A DNA stretch of 64,000 nucleotides from Burkholderiales bacterium (GTDB lineage: Bacteria; Pseudomonadota; Gammaproteobacteria; Burkholderiales; Nitrosomonadaceae), in assembly GCA_024235795.1 (NCBI GenBank), contig JACKLR010000001.1, positions 186,001 through 250,000 on the forward strand, in the 5' to 3' direction. Each line of letters begins with the position of its first letter. The stretch's first letter is position 1. The notes under the pieces are model-generated. The model was not told the origin of the DNA. It worked only from the letters and a program-made list of their open reading frames with translations, and made no database searches. Below are positions 27,588 to 37,168 of this stretch, piece after piece. Both the position numbers and the translations under genes were made by a program.

Positions 27588-28984
27588 GAGCGGGCTCCGG
27601 TCGTTTGTTTCGATTCCACCAGCAGATCATACTGCTCTACCGTATGTGCCAAATCCAGCAACTCAGCCACTGTTTCTTGCAGTGCGGGCAACTGCTGGGT
27701 ATGAGCACGGTAGGTTTTGGCGATCAGCTTGTTGCGAATGTGCCAGTTGAGGTTGGCAACATCGATCCGCCAATCAACATGATGGGCGTAAGCCGACAGA
27801 AAACTACGCGCCAGTTTGATATTGTCAGCACGTTCGCCGTCAATCTGTAACAGATCGACGACAAAATCAGCCAGATCCTGAGTCGGGTCACCGCAGTGAA
27901 ATTCATCAAAATCGAACAATGCAATACGGTTATCGGCTACACCAAGCTGGCGCAAGTGAAGATCATTGTGAATTAAACAGTTCTCTGGCGCAACAGCCCG
28001 TCTGGCATCGCCGGCGATTTGTTCAGCGAGTGTCGACAGGCGTTGCCTGTATTCGGGAAAAGCACGCTCCAGCTTATCAAGCTTTTTGGCAGTCTCTGTT
28101 ATATGATGCTCAGGCGCAAGCAGTTCACATTCGGCGCCAGTATCGCGATGAAAACCGGTTAAGGCAATGGCAATGCGCTCCAGTAAAGGTAAAGGATCGC
28201 TGTTTTGCAGCGCTTCCGTCATTGGCGTCACGGACAGTCCTTGCTGCCAAATCAAATTGAACTGCGGCAGCCAACCGAGCGGGCGACCCACCAGGAATCG
28301 GTCCCGTTTTTCGCAGCCAGCCTGCCAATGATGCATAATACGTTGAGATATAATCCGGGCCTGGTCATCGACGAATGTCTTGCCATAGATCTCCGGCCCA
28401 CACACGTAACCATTACCGTCGTTCAACCGGTACCGAATCATACAGCGTTGTTCGGGACGGTAGTGAACCACTTCGGCCTGCGCCTCCAGTTTGCCGGAAG
28501 GTGCGGCATCGGCAGATTCGAGCTGTTGCCAGGGTAACAGATCAAGTACAGTTTCACTGTTCATCAACCGACTTAGCCAAGGCATGGCCGGGTCAGAAGG
28601 AAAACGCCACAACAGCATATCGTGGTCGGCCAGGTAATGAACCTGATGACGTTGCAATTCGAGCAGTGATGTGTAAACGGTGTTTCCGCGGCCATCCAGA
28701 TAGCCCTTGGCCAAAACAATGGCAGGCGCTTTGTTGCAATCGAAGTCGAGCAGGTAACTGACGCTAAGAAACGCCTTGCGCGTTGAAGCAGGTTTGCGAT
28801 AGGTCTTATATCGAGTGTACTGTATCTGACAGTCAGTAATCGTCGCTCCGCCAAACAATCGGTTACTGAGTAAACTGGACATGTATTTCTTGTTCAGCAT
28901 AAGGGCCAATTCGTCTGGCACCGTTCCACCGGAAAAAACTTTGGCACCCGTTTCTAAGAAAGTGCGGGTAGTTAGGGACTTCAA
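27584..28984 (-). CDS. APH-fold phosphotransferase
   Basis: The 466-residue protein has a C-terminal aminoglycoside-phosphotransferase/choline-kinase-like core: ENCLIHNDLHLRQLGV near residue 335, with catalytic His-x-Asp, and IALFDFDEFHCGDPTQDLADF, the DFG-like and metal site. In the HxDxxxxN motif the usual Asn is replaced by Gln or shifted. The N-terminal 250 residues are unusually long and family-specific. Coupling to an ABC exporter suggests it phosphorylates the exported compound or its lipid/sugar precursor rather than conferring drug resistance. Substrate unknown. Confidence 0.75.
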   Translation of the reverse strand: MKSLTTRTFLETGAKVFSGGTVPDELALMLNKKYMSSLLSNRLFGGATITDCQIQYTRYKTYRKPASTRKAFLSVSYLLDFDCNKAPAIVLAKGYLDGRGNTVYTSLLELQRHQVHYLADHDMLLWRFPSDPAMPWLSRLMNSETVLDLLPWQQLESADAAPSGKLEAQAEVVHYRPEQRCMIRYRLNDGNGYVCGPEIYGKTFVDDQARIISQRIMHHWQAGCEKRDRFLVGRPLGWLPQFNLIWQQGLSVTPMTEALQNSDPLPLLERIAIALTGFHRDTGAECELLAPEHHITETAKKLDKLERAFPEYRQRLSTLAEQIAGDARRAVAPENCLIHNDLHLRQLGVADNRIALFDFDEFHCGDPTQDLADFVVDLLQIDGERADNIKLARSFLSAYAHHVDWRIDVANLNWHIRNKLIAKTYRAHTQQLPALQETVAELLDLAHTVEQYDLLVESKQTTGARS

Positions 28985-29545
28985 ATCTATTCCTCTAGAG
29001 GCCTGTAATCAGGCCGGCACGTACTGTAAAGATGTATTATGCACGGATCGCTTCGGCATACTTTACGGTACATCCAGCTTCACCGGCTGGATTTATTATC
29101 ATTACTAAAAAACTTTTTTTCATAAAAGATAAAATCACGAAAAATTTAATGGCGTGTCAACTAATATGCGATACGTTGCAGAAAACGCATAATCGGTTAA
29201 GGTAGGCGGCAATTTTTCTTATTAGTGCTTACGTAGAAATATTGGTTTAATTTTAACTTGATCAAGTTAAAATGAACAGACGCATTTGATGAATATTATT
29301 TGAAAAGCATTTTTAGTATTTCTCCGTTTGCTAACAGACCAGCCTGCAAGTGAAGTCATTGAAATACATTTTCAAATGACTAGAACACTGTTCCGTCGTT
29401 CTATTATTAAATATTTTTGCCCGCTAGTTGTTGAAAAACACGGCGAATTAATTCGTTTATCTGGATTTGATCCTTTAAAACAGAATTATGGCGTTTGCAC
29501 AACATTAAACTAATAGAAAAGCATGTAAAAATAATGTAATAAAAC
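28985..29545. other. Gene-free stretch, about 560 bases
   Basis: AT-rich; it should hold the promoter of the kinase-exporter pair. A weak hairpin (ATCCAGC / GCTGGAT, 29072-29092) is followed by a poor T run. The 61-codon frame at 29328 has no ribosome site or recognisable character. Confidence 0.5.
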
Positions 29546-30366
29546 TCACAATTGTTTTGTGCACTGTACCCAATCCCGCGAACGATCAATCCTGAAATTG
29601 GCCAAGAAAGGCAAATGGTCTGACACATCGACCCGGAAAGCTTCGCGGCCAATATCCATTGCCCAGTGCATTGGAAATATGCGCAGGCTTCCACGGATAT
29701 ATTCAGCGCTGTAATTTCTACTGATCGCAAATCCATCCAGTAAATTCGCTCTGCCTTTGGGCAGGATATGCGAATATCTGTCCTGCAAATCCCACGAAGA
29801 TATAAAATCCATTAGATCATCACCCCCCAAATGGTGGAAATTTGAAACATCCTGGCCTGGAATCATGTTGAAGTCGCCTACGAGCAGTATATCTTCCCGG
29901 CTAGCTGCACGCTGCTGAGTGATATAGGCGCCGATGACCTTGCACTGGCCATCCCTGAATTTCTGCTCGGATATGCCACGGCCTGATTTTAAATTCACGG
30001 CAATTAACTGGAAATCAAAATTGCCAATTTTTACATCGGCAATAAAAGCCTTGCGTTTCTCGGGATTACCCATGTCGGATCCCTCCAGCAAACGTGGATT
30101 GCCAACAGTAATCCCATCTTTGTACAGCAGCCCAATCTTGAGTTTGCTGGTCTGTGGAATAATTGAGACATGATAATTGATGCCCTTTTTCTGTAGCCGC
30201 TGCTGTAAGCCTTGAATTGCATTCTCTGGGTTTAATTCGACTAATACGACGACTTCAGCATCCAGAGTCCTTCAGCCTGCCGGTCAAGCCGGGTATCGGT
30301 CAAACCATGAAAGCCTGCCAGATTCCAGCAGGCAATTTTTGCCGTTGATTGGGTAAATGCCGTCAT
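29546..30366 (-). pseudogene. Frameshifted endonuclease/exonuclease/phosphatase-family gene
   Basis: The beginning (ATG at 30366; TAKIACWNLAGFHGLTDTR, the EEP catalytic-Asn start) is in one frame. From about 30263 the gene continues in another frame as LDAEVVVLVELNPENAIQ, KLKIGLLYKD, ILLVGDFNMIPG and the terminal VDVSHHLPF-type segment (seen as DVSDHLPFLANF), ending at 29546. One frameshift near 30255-30280 separates catalytic Asn from metal Glu. All other motifs are intact, so the break is recent or could be a sequencing error. If intact it would be a 270-residue soluble EEP hydrolase. Confidence 0.82.
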
Positions 30367-30502
30367 CGATTTTATGATCCTGTATTGTTAATTGTTGTCT
30401 TTACAGCATTCTACTTCATGCATGATATTTCCACCTATCCACGATAATCCGAACCGACTTTAACTCAACTTGTGTACACCTATTTGATTATACGTGCATT
30501 TT

Positions 30503-31099
30503 TCAACCTTCAGGAAGTGTGATCCCTAAGTTGCTTAGTAAGTGGTAATAAGCAAGTACCGTCAAAATGCCAAGTCCGGCGACAAGCAGGATTCTGTATT
30601 TCAACCCATACTGATGATGACGGACTCTTTGGGCATGTGTTGTCACATCCATCATTTCATCTCCAAACCAGATGGAAAGCGCAGTGCCAGCGGCCGATAT
30701 GATCAGAATAGTCCAGTATGGCCATGGTACTGTCAATATTTTGTACAGAAGACCAGTGAGTACCGTTTCTGCGTAATTGTCTGGCGCAAAACTCAGCGCT
30801 GCAACATTGATTGCGATCGCCAGCAGCCAAACAATCAACTGCGTTATAAGCATTCGAGTCCCGAATAATAGCCGAACGGGAAATGCGATGATAAACCCCC
30901 CATCTGCGACAGGCGTACAAAGCACGAAGAAACTCCAACTGAGCAATGCCAGCCATGCCCCTGTGGCAGCATCAAACTTCCAGCTCATGTAGATATAATA
31001 AGCAATGAGAATAACTGTAAGGCCAAGAAATCGTAATAGGCTCTCTAAATGAGTTTGATGTTTTGGAGAAAACTTCTCGATGTTCTTATTCCTGGTCAT
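30503..31099 (-). CDS. Small integral membrane protein, unknown function
   Basis: The 198-residue protein has about five hydrophobic segments: residues about 24-40, 45-70, 80-105, 120-140 and 165-185. There are two charged loops, including GDEMMDVTTHAQRVRHHQYG near residue 150. A basic, polar N-terminus suggests the cytoplasmic side. I do not recognise the family. It is on the same strand as the bestrophin-like gene, 185 bases downstream of it, with a relic IS end between. Confidence 0.7.
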   Translation of the reverse strand: MTRNKNIEKFSPKHQTHLESLLRFLGLTVILIAYYIYMSWKFDAATGAWLALLSWSFFVLCTPVADGGFIIAFPVRLLFGTRMLITQLIVWLLAIAINVAALSFAPDNYAETVLTGLLYKILTVPWPYWTILIISAAGTALSIWFGDEMMDVTTHAQRVRHHQYGLKYRILLVAGLGILTVLAYYHLLSNLGITLPEG

Positions 31100-31193
31100 C
31101 TTTAATCTCCCAATTTCATTTAAATGATGAACAACGTATGATCACAAAGAAATTTTTTATACTGATTGGCTGCTGTTCAGCAACAAATTACAC

Positions 31194-31256
31194 AACTGAA
31201 CTACCCTCGAGACTACAAGACGAGGGGTTTAAACCAACCCAATAGGGACACTAATA
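31194..31256 (+). mobile_element. Solitary IS200/IS605-type terminal hairpin, copy B
   Basis: Same design as copy A at 10067-10127: AACTGAAC, CCCTCG stem with CGAGGGG, TTTAAACCAACCC, AATAGGGACACTAA. The two copies share most bases outside the loop and lie in the same orientation. No transposase frame is adjacent. Confidence 0.5.
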
Positions 31257-31283
31257 ACTGTAAATCAGACTGGCAGTCACACT

Positions 31284-32219
31284 TCATAATAATATATGGT
31301 CTTTAGTCGGCTTAATGGGTTCGGGGCGATCTGGACAATTGATCAGCTCAAGCAGGTTAATTTCAATGCTTCGGGAGATTGCCAGCAACGGTAAATTATT
31401 GGGTTGTTTGTCAAATGGACTTTCAATTTCATTGCCAATGGCATCAAGGCCGAAAAATGCGTGCGAAATCAGAAACACGACGATCGGCGTTGCTATTCCA
31501 ATCGTTTCAATCAAGCCAAACGGGAGGAAAAAACAATAGAATGCAACGATACGGCGTATCAATACGTTATAAGTAAAGGGTATTGGCGTATTATTGATAC
31601 GTTCGCAAGCGCCCAGAATATTCGAAAGCTCAACCAGTTGTGCATCAATAAAAGGAAGATTAAGCTCATGAAGCCAGCGCTGATTGCGCGCATAGGCAAT
31701 GTCACGGCCAAGTTGCTGTAAAATCATCAATGGTCGATGCGAGGATTTGAGAACGGCACGCAAATCTTCTGGTGGCAGAAATTTTTTGATCTCTGTTGCC
31801 GGGTCTTCGTCGCGCAAATGACAGCGCATTGCATGAACAAATGCGATGACGCGCCTGACGAAAATTTCCCTGAAACGATTCAGTTCCGGATCATCTTGCT
31901 GGGAATCAATTAAGGAATAGGCCTGGCGCGCCAGACTGCGGGCGGTGTTAACGAGTGACCCCCAAAGCTTGCGCCCTTCCCAGAAGCGATCGTACGCTGC
32001 ATTATTTCGGAATCCCAAAAAGATACTCAACGCAACCCCGATCAGCGTGAATGGTGTAGTCGTCAATGTATATCCCTGAAGGTTATAGTGCAACTCGATA
32101 TACGTAACGATTGTTGCCACGATCGTTACGATTAAAATGCGCGGCCAGATTTCTTCAAAACTACTGCCTCTAAAATGAAACAGGTATCGAAACCAGCTAA
32201 TTTTTTTCTTAATAATCAA
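31284..32219 (-). CDS. Bestrophin-family anion channel protein (UPF0187/YneE-like)
   Basis: The 311-residue protein has the bacterial bestrophin pattern. A basic N-terminus is followed by TM1. Then comes PFTLIGVALSIFLGFRNNAAYDRFWEGRKLWGSLVNTAR, the family hallmark around residues 60-95. A long cytoplasmic helical part carries the other membrane segments near residues 205-245, and the conserved GLDAIGNEIESPFDKQPNNLPL lies near residue 262. Bacterial homologues form pentameric ion channels in the inner membrane. Physiological role here is unknown. Confidence 0.88.
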   Translation of the reverse strand: MIIKKKISWFRYLFHFRGSSFEEIWPRILIVTIVATIVTYIELHYNLQGYTLTTTPFTLIGVALSIFLGFRNNAAYDRFWEGRKLWGSLVNTARSLARQAYSLIDSQQDDPELNRFREIFVRRVIAFVHAMRCHLRDEDPATEIKKFLPPEDLRAVLKSSHRPLMILQQLGRDIAYARNQRWLHELNLPFIDAQLVELSNILGACERINNTPIPFTYNVLIRRIVAFYCFFLPFGLIETIGIATPIVVFLISHAFFGLDAIGNEIESPFDKQPNNLPLLAISRSIEINLLELINCPDRPEPIKPTKDHILL

Positions 32220-32399
32220 ATTGGTGAGCCTTTCTGTTTACGTCAGGATATTGCGAGAATGTTGAATTCTGGAAATAAATTCTGAATCTGGAAAATATAA
32301 TACTTGAATTTTGGGGATAGAAAATACGTAACTGCCTGCCCCCAGTTTCAAAGTGTCCAGCTAAAGCATTTGAATAGCGAGCATCTGTCATAGCCTAAA

Positions 32400-32890
32400 T
32401 TCATTCGTCTTTTTATTGTGTTGTCACAAAAAAACACATTGTAATCCAACAACGGATTACATGTATCCAGTGGTTTTTTCGGTCGACTGTTAACCCGGTT
32501 TCATCAACAAACATAACCGGGCTTTGTAGCAGTTGTGTAAAGACCCGATCTTCCCAGTCTGCCTGCGCTTCATGCAGGCGCAGCACAAACTGCACCATCT
32601 AAACGGCTCGGTTCAATGCAGCCATCTGACATAACAGCAGGTTGTTCACCAGCGCCTTAACGCCGTTGCCGTATTATTTCCTGCTTTACAAATCTGCAGA
32701 AAAAATCCCTTAGCGGTGTGCTGGCAACAAGAACATTGTTTGATCTCGGCATCGATATGCCCAACCACTGTCTCAAATACAACATCAATTCCGGTTCGAC
32801 GCTCCAGCCCAGAACAAGACCTTTTACTCAGATCTACGCCACAATCGCTGCATGTCTCTACTTTTGCAATGGTTACAGTCAATTATTCAG
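32400..32890 (-). pseudogene. IS66-family transposase relic
   Basis: Segments in order along the minus strand match IS66 TnpC. First is the zinc-finger-like part CSDCGVDLSKRSC with IKQCSCCQHTAKG. After a frame change come GNGVKALVNNLLLCQMAALNRAV, a stop codon and FVLRLHEAQADWEDRV, then MFVDETGLTVDRKNHWIHV, the region with the first catalytic Asp. The rest of the catalytic domain, the tnpA/tnpB companions and the ends are missing. It borders the mutarotase relic. Confidence 0.85.
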
Positions 32891-33049
32891 TGTGGCGCCA
32901 TGCTTCATTAGAAGTTTATCTGAGAACGCTGAAAGGCAATAACATCTTTGAGTGCAAGGTTTGAATTTTAGCCCTCCAGAATCCTGTCAAATGTTTTTTG
33001 ATATTTCTTAGAGGCAAGTAGTTACAAATATATTTCATAACAGTCTATC

Positions 33050-33400
33050 ACTTCATCACGTGATAATCCGCCATTAACCTGAATCCCTCTTCCGGTGCAA
33101 TTCCGATCACATCACTCGTTGCATTCGTGGATTCAACGCAAATAGGACGTTGACAATCGACATTTCAAGATCCATCATTTCTTTTGAGATTTTCTCCCAA
33201 GGATTCCACGCCACTACGGTTATTGCCCTACGAAAGACCCTAGATACTGCGATTAAGAGCTTTGTCGTCGATATTGAGAAGACAATACCTGTCCTGCATG
33301 GATGGGAATCGGTGCTTTGGTTTTGGACATGTTGATCCGAATCATGAAAAGTTTATCGTTGCCTTATCAATGAATTTTCCAGAAAACATTTCGACTATAG
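33050..33400 (-). pseudogene. Internally deleted copy of the hexose-6-phosphate mutarotase gene
   Basis: Bases 33050-33275 are clearly homologous to 39295-39517, the 3' end of the intact mutarotase gene. From 33278 the sequence jumps to homology with 40045-40150, near the 5' end. About 530 bases of the gene are missing at a junction near GATA-type microhomology. Similarity fades after about 33345. No frame survives. Both copies lie on the minus strand, about 6.2 kb apart, bracketing the TonB receptor and two-component genes. Confidence 0.85.
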
Positions 33401-33444
33401 GCTGCTTGATCGATCTCCTGAAGCCACCTAGTGGATTGAGGTCA

Positions 33445-35670
33445 TTAGAACACAATCGATATCAACCCAAGGACACTACGCGGCACACCCGGCATAAAAC
33501 GTAAACCGTTGGTTGAAGCGAAATAATGCCGGTCAAAAATATTTTCTGCATTCAGCTGAAAACGCAGTGTCGCTTTATTCAGTTTATAGGTATACCCTGC
33601 CATTAAGTTCACAATAGCATAACCGGGGGCTTGTGCGGTATTAGCCAGATCAGCCTGTCGTTGACTGACCGTAATCACACCGGCACCTAATTTAAGCCCG
33701 TACAATATCCCTTGTTGTATTTCATAAGTCGTCCATATGCTAACGTTGTGACGCGGTACATCATCGAATCGCTTCCCGGTATTGCCTGAATTTGTACCAA
33801 TCACATTCTCATCGTCATCCAGAACAAGTGACTGATCCCGGAGTATCTTCGCAAATGGCGTATAGGCGTAGGCACCAATGACACGCCACCCGGGTAACAA
33901 TTCGCCCTGGATATCAAACTCAAAACCGCGGACCGCCAGCTCGCCAATAGTACGTGAAAAAAAGGGATTCACCGGGTCCGGCACGGCGACATTCTGTTTT
34001 GTCAGATCGTAATACGCAAAGGTCGTTAATAATTTTCCGTTCAATAACTCACTTTTGAGACCGACTTCCCACTGCTGCGCGCTTTCCGGTGGCAACTTGC
34101 CGCCTTGTCGCGCAAGACCGTTTGATCCGCTAAAATTCTCGGTATAACTGCCATAAAAAGCCAAAGCCGGCACCGGGCGCCATAATAGCCCTGCACGTGG
34201 CGTCAGTGCATCATCTGGCGGCTCACCTGTTGATTCGCCACGTTCAAATTCGCGTACCCGGACGCGATCGTAACGCAGACCTGCCAGTACATGCACATCA
34301 TAAGGCAGTTCCATCTGATTCTGAGCAAAAATCCCAAACCATTGCTCGGTCTCGTCGATATCATCGCCAGGAAAATCCGTGGCGGCATTAATCGGTGGCG
34401 GACCACCCGTCTGATAAATCGGGTTGGCGATTCCGAGTGAATCAAATTCCAAGGCATCCTCACTTTCCTCGACAAAGCCCCAACGCGTGTCTTCTCGATA
34501 ATAATCAGCGCCGAATAACACGCGATGTTTGATGCCCCAGGTCTCGAAATTGCCTGCCAGATCAACTGTCGTATAATAAGACTCGTTGCGCGCATTGCGT
34601 AATACTTCCAGTTGCCGCCGCACCGAACGCCGATCGTCGGATAAAATGATACCGGCAAATGGCGTGGTTACATTCGTTACATCAGATCTCAAGATCTCAG
34701 AATAAAAGCGATGCCGGATCCGCCATTGGTCATTAAACGCATGACTCCAATTCAGGCCAGCAACGATATCGTCGTATTTGGCCTGGTTAAAGGGCTCACC
34801 AAAAAATCTTTCCCGCGGCACATTCAATGGTCGGTTGCCATCCGCCGGTATGCCATTGTCTGGCGTATTCCGGCCATGTAAATAATCAATTTCCAGGGTT
34901 ATCTGAGTGCGTGGACTAACATCCCAGCGCAAAACCGGTGCCACAAATACACGTTCTCCATTGACAAAATTACGAAACGAACTTGCATTCTCGTAGGCCA
35001 AATTAACACGATACCCAAGCCCGGCACCCAGCGGACCGGTTGAATCAAGTGTTGTGCGATAAAAATCAAAGGAGCCGAATTGTTGTTCCAACTGATGAAA
35101 AGGCGTTTTCAGCGGTTTTTTGGTCACCATATTGATAATACCGCCAGGCTCAGCTTGTCCGTATAAGATGGAACCAGGCCCCTTAAGCACTTCTACCCGA
35201 TCAATATTGGCCATATCCCGGCGCCCGTTGGAATTTTGATCTTCGAAACGAAAACCGTCTCGAAACGGAAAAACCTGAAAACCGCGTAACGTAATACCGT
35301 CCGCAAGTCCGGCGTTAGATACCTCCCGATTTACACCACTCACATTCTGTAAAACCTGGTCCAAACGGGTAGCTTGTTGATCCCGAAACACTTGCTTTGG
35401 AACAACTTTAACCGAAAAAGGTGTTTCCATTATCGGTGTATTTGTCCTGGTCGCCGTTTCAGTATCCGGCAGAATATAGGTATTCTGATCGGCCTGGTCA
35501 ATGCGTCCTTTTACAACTATAGGATTCAGTATTGTAAGACGAGATTGATCGGCTACTGCAACGCGACAATCAACGGCCACAGCTAGAATTATGATGACTG
35601 CGTCAAATCGCTTAATAAGCGTTTTAGCATGAAGTAAAAACAAGCTTTGCCAGCCAAACACTCTATCCAT
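33445..35670 (-). CDS. TonB-dependent siderophore receptor
   Basis: The 741-residue outer-membrane receptor has a signal-like N-terminus. The plug domain is at residues about 75-190 (PFSVKVVPKQVFRDQQA, LDQVLQNVSGVN, VEVLKGPGSILYGQAEPGGIINMVTKKP, the FhuA/FpvA-type pattern). A 22-strand barrel follows, ending in VPRSVLGLISIVF with a terminal Phe. It would import a ferric siderophore using TonB energy. It lies 64 bases downstream of a histidine kinase gene, suggesting local two-component control. The ligand cannot be predicted; no siderophore synthesis genes are in the window, so it probably uses xenosiderophores. Confidence 0.92.
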   Translation of the reverse strand: MDRVFGWQSLFLLHAKTLIKRFDAVIIILAVAVDCRVAVADQSRLTILNPIVVKGRIDQADQNTYILPDTETATRTNTPIMETPFSVKVVPKQVFRDQQATRLDQVLQNVSGVNREVSNAGLADGITLRGFQVFPFRDGFRFEDQNSNGRRDMANIDRVEVLKGPGSILYGQAEPGGIINMVTKKPLKTPFHQLEQQFGSFDFYRTTLDSTGPLGAGLGYRVNLAYENASSFRNFVNGERVFVAPVLRWDVSPRTQITLEIDYLHGRNTPDNGIPADGNRPLNVPRERFFGEPFNQAKYDDIVAGLNWSHAFNDQWRIRHRFYSEILRSDVTNVTTPFAGIILSDDRRSVRRQLEVLRNARNESYYTTVDLAGNFETWGIKHRVLFGADYYREDTRWGFVEESEDALEFDSLGIANPIYQTGGPPPINAATDFPGDDIDETEQWFGIFAQNQMELPYDVHVLAGLRYDRVRVREFERGESTGEPPDDALTPRAGLLWRPVPALAFYGSYTENFSGSNGLARQGGKLPPESAQQWEVGLKSELLNGKLLTTFAYYDLTKQNVAVPDPVNPFFSRTIGELAVRGFEFDIQGELLPGWRVIGAYAYTPFAKILRDQSLVLDDDENVIGTNSGNTGKRFDDVPRHNVSIWTTYEIQQGILYGLKLGAGVITVSQRQADLANTAQAPGYAIVNLMAGYTYKLNKATLRFQLNAENIFDRHYFASTNGLRFMPGVPRSVLGLISIVF

Positions 35671-35734
35671 ATGATTTTGTCCTGTACACTAACAAGCTCA
35701 CGAACCGAGCAACGTCATATGAATAGAGTACTAA

Positions 35735-37168
35735 CTAATCATTTGCGGCTAATACTGAGTTCATATAGAGCGGTAAAGTAACGGCAAAAATGCTACCTTG
35801 CCCAGGGTTGCTTTTCACGCTGATGCCCCCACCGTGCGCATGAACAAATGCTCGCGCTAGATTTAGTCCTAGGCCGTTGCCAGGCTGGCTTCGACTCTTG
35901 TCGCAACGATAAAAACGTTCAAAAATACGTACGCTTTCACCGGGCGTCATACCAATCCCTGTATCTTTAATGAAAATTTCTACTCGGCCGGCAACATTTA
36001 AGAGTTCTAGCGAAACGGTTCCACCCTCGTTGGTATACTTTAATGCATTGTCCAGCAGACTGGCGACCACACGCTGCAATCTCTGTCGATCGCCTTGGAA
36101 ATGACAATACTCGGGTAAGTCTGCTGTTAACGTAATCGACTTGTCCTCGGCTATGGATTGAAATAATTCAACCGCATCGTTAAGCAGTTTAACCAAATCA
36201 ATATCCGCATATTCGAGCTTAGCGGCACCCGATTCCGCTTCCGCGATATCCAAAGTCGTATTGATCATTTCAAGCAGCCGATCACATTCCTCGGTGGTCG
36301 CGGCAGCGATTGTTTCCACGTCAGTTTTAGAGCCAGATTGCATCAACGCCATTTCGGCGGTCGCACGCATCCGGCCAAGTGGACTTCTTAAATCGTGTGC
36401 CAAATTATCCGTCATTTCCCGCATCCCGACAATTAATGTCTGGATGCGATCCAGCATACTATTAAATGCGTAAGCCAGCTTGTCCAATTCATCGCCTTGA
36501 GGGCTAATTTTTACCCGTTGATCTAGTGCGCCTTCTTTGATCTCGCTGGCCGCCCGGGTAATTTCATGTATCCCATTGAGCGCTCTGTTTGCCATAAACC
36601 AGCCAATTGGGCCACCCAGCACGACAACAACAACAAGCATCACTAAGAAACCATACAGCAAAGCCTCCTTCAGCTCCTCGTGCGCTTCCAATGACTCACC
36701 AATTTGGAGTACTGTGTCGGTTCCAATGAAGGCATATATACTGCGTGCCGTATGTGCATGGTGTGCCGATTGTATTGTCATCAATACAGGTTGGAGGGTA
36801 TCACGTACCTGCGCCAAGTATACAGCCGGGTCATCAAGCCCCGGCCATGCAGAAAGATCGGACGTTAAAAGCAGAGCACCTTCACTGCTCCATAAACGAA
36901 AAAAAACCTGCTGCGCTTCTTTTCCATGTGTTTCTAAAAAAATTTCTTTTTTTACACGCTCAATTCCACCTAAATGCATTAATGCAACAAATTCTTCAAT
37001 GTCGTCTTCTAGATCTTCATCCATTTGCGTCTGCAAAATAGAAACCACTGAAAAATAGGCCAGAATAAAAGCAATGGTAGAAAACAAAACAAAAATTCCG
37101 GCGTACCAAGCTGTCAGCCGCAACGCAAGAGATCGCCTGAATTTATCCGTTATCTTCTTTAAGAACAT
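35735..37168 (-). CDS. Sensor histidine kinase of a two-component system
   Basis: From ATG at 37168 (MFLKKITDKFRRSLALRL) the protein has 477 residues. It has TM1 (about 18-40), a periplasmic sensor of about 115 residues, TM2, HAMP, HisKA with HDLRSPLGRMRATAEMA (phospho-acceptor His), and HATPase boxes N (LLDNALKYTNEGG), G1 (IKDTGIGM) and G2 (GLGLNLARAFVHAHGGG). The frame opens further upstream to 37291, but that part lies wholly inside the response-regulator gene in another phase. The chosen start overlaps that gene by 26 bases, a usual coupling. Confidence 0.93.
   Translation of the reverse strand: MFLKKITDKFRRSLALRLTAWYAGIFVLFSTIAFILAYFSVVSILQTQMDEDLEDDIEEFVALMHLGGIERVKKEIFLETHGKEAQQVFFRLWSSEGALLLTSDLSAWPGLDDPAVYLAQVRDTLQPVLMTIQSAHHAHTARSIYAFIGTDTVLQIGESLEAHEELKEALLYGFLVMLVVVVVLGGPIGWFMANRALNGIHEITRAASEIKEGALDQRVKISPQGDELDKLAYAFNSMLDRIQTLIVGMREMTDNLAHDLRSPLGRMRATAEMALMQSGSKTDVETIAAATTEECDRLLEMINTTLDIAEAESGAAKLEYADIDLVKLLNDAVELFQSIAEDKSITLTADLPEYCHFQGDRQRLQRVVASLLDNALKYTNEGGTVSLELLNVAGRVEIFIKDTGIGMTPGESVRIFERFYRCDKSRSQPGNGLGLNLARAFVHAHGGGISVKSNPGQGSIFAVTLPLYMNSVLAAND

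Noticed and set aside
29072..29092. Terminator-like hairpin upstream of the APH-fold kinase gene
   Set aside because: The stem is short and the T run broken, and no gene ends before it on the plus strand.
29328..29513. 61-codon plus-strand frame
   Set aside because: No ribosome site, AT-rich, no protein-like features.
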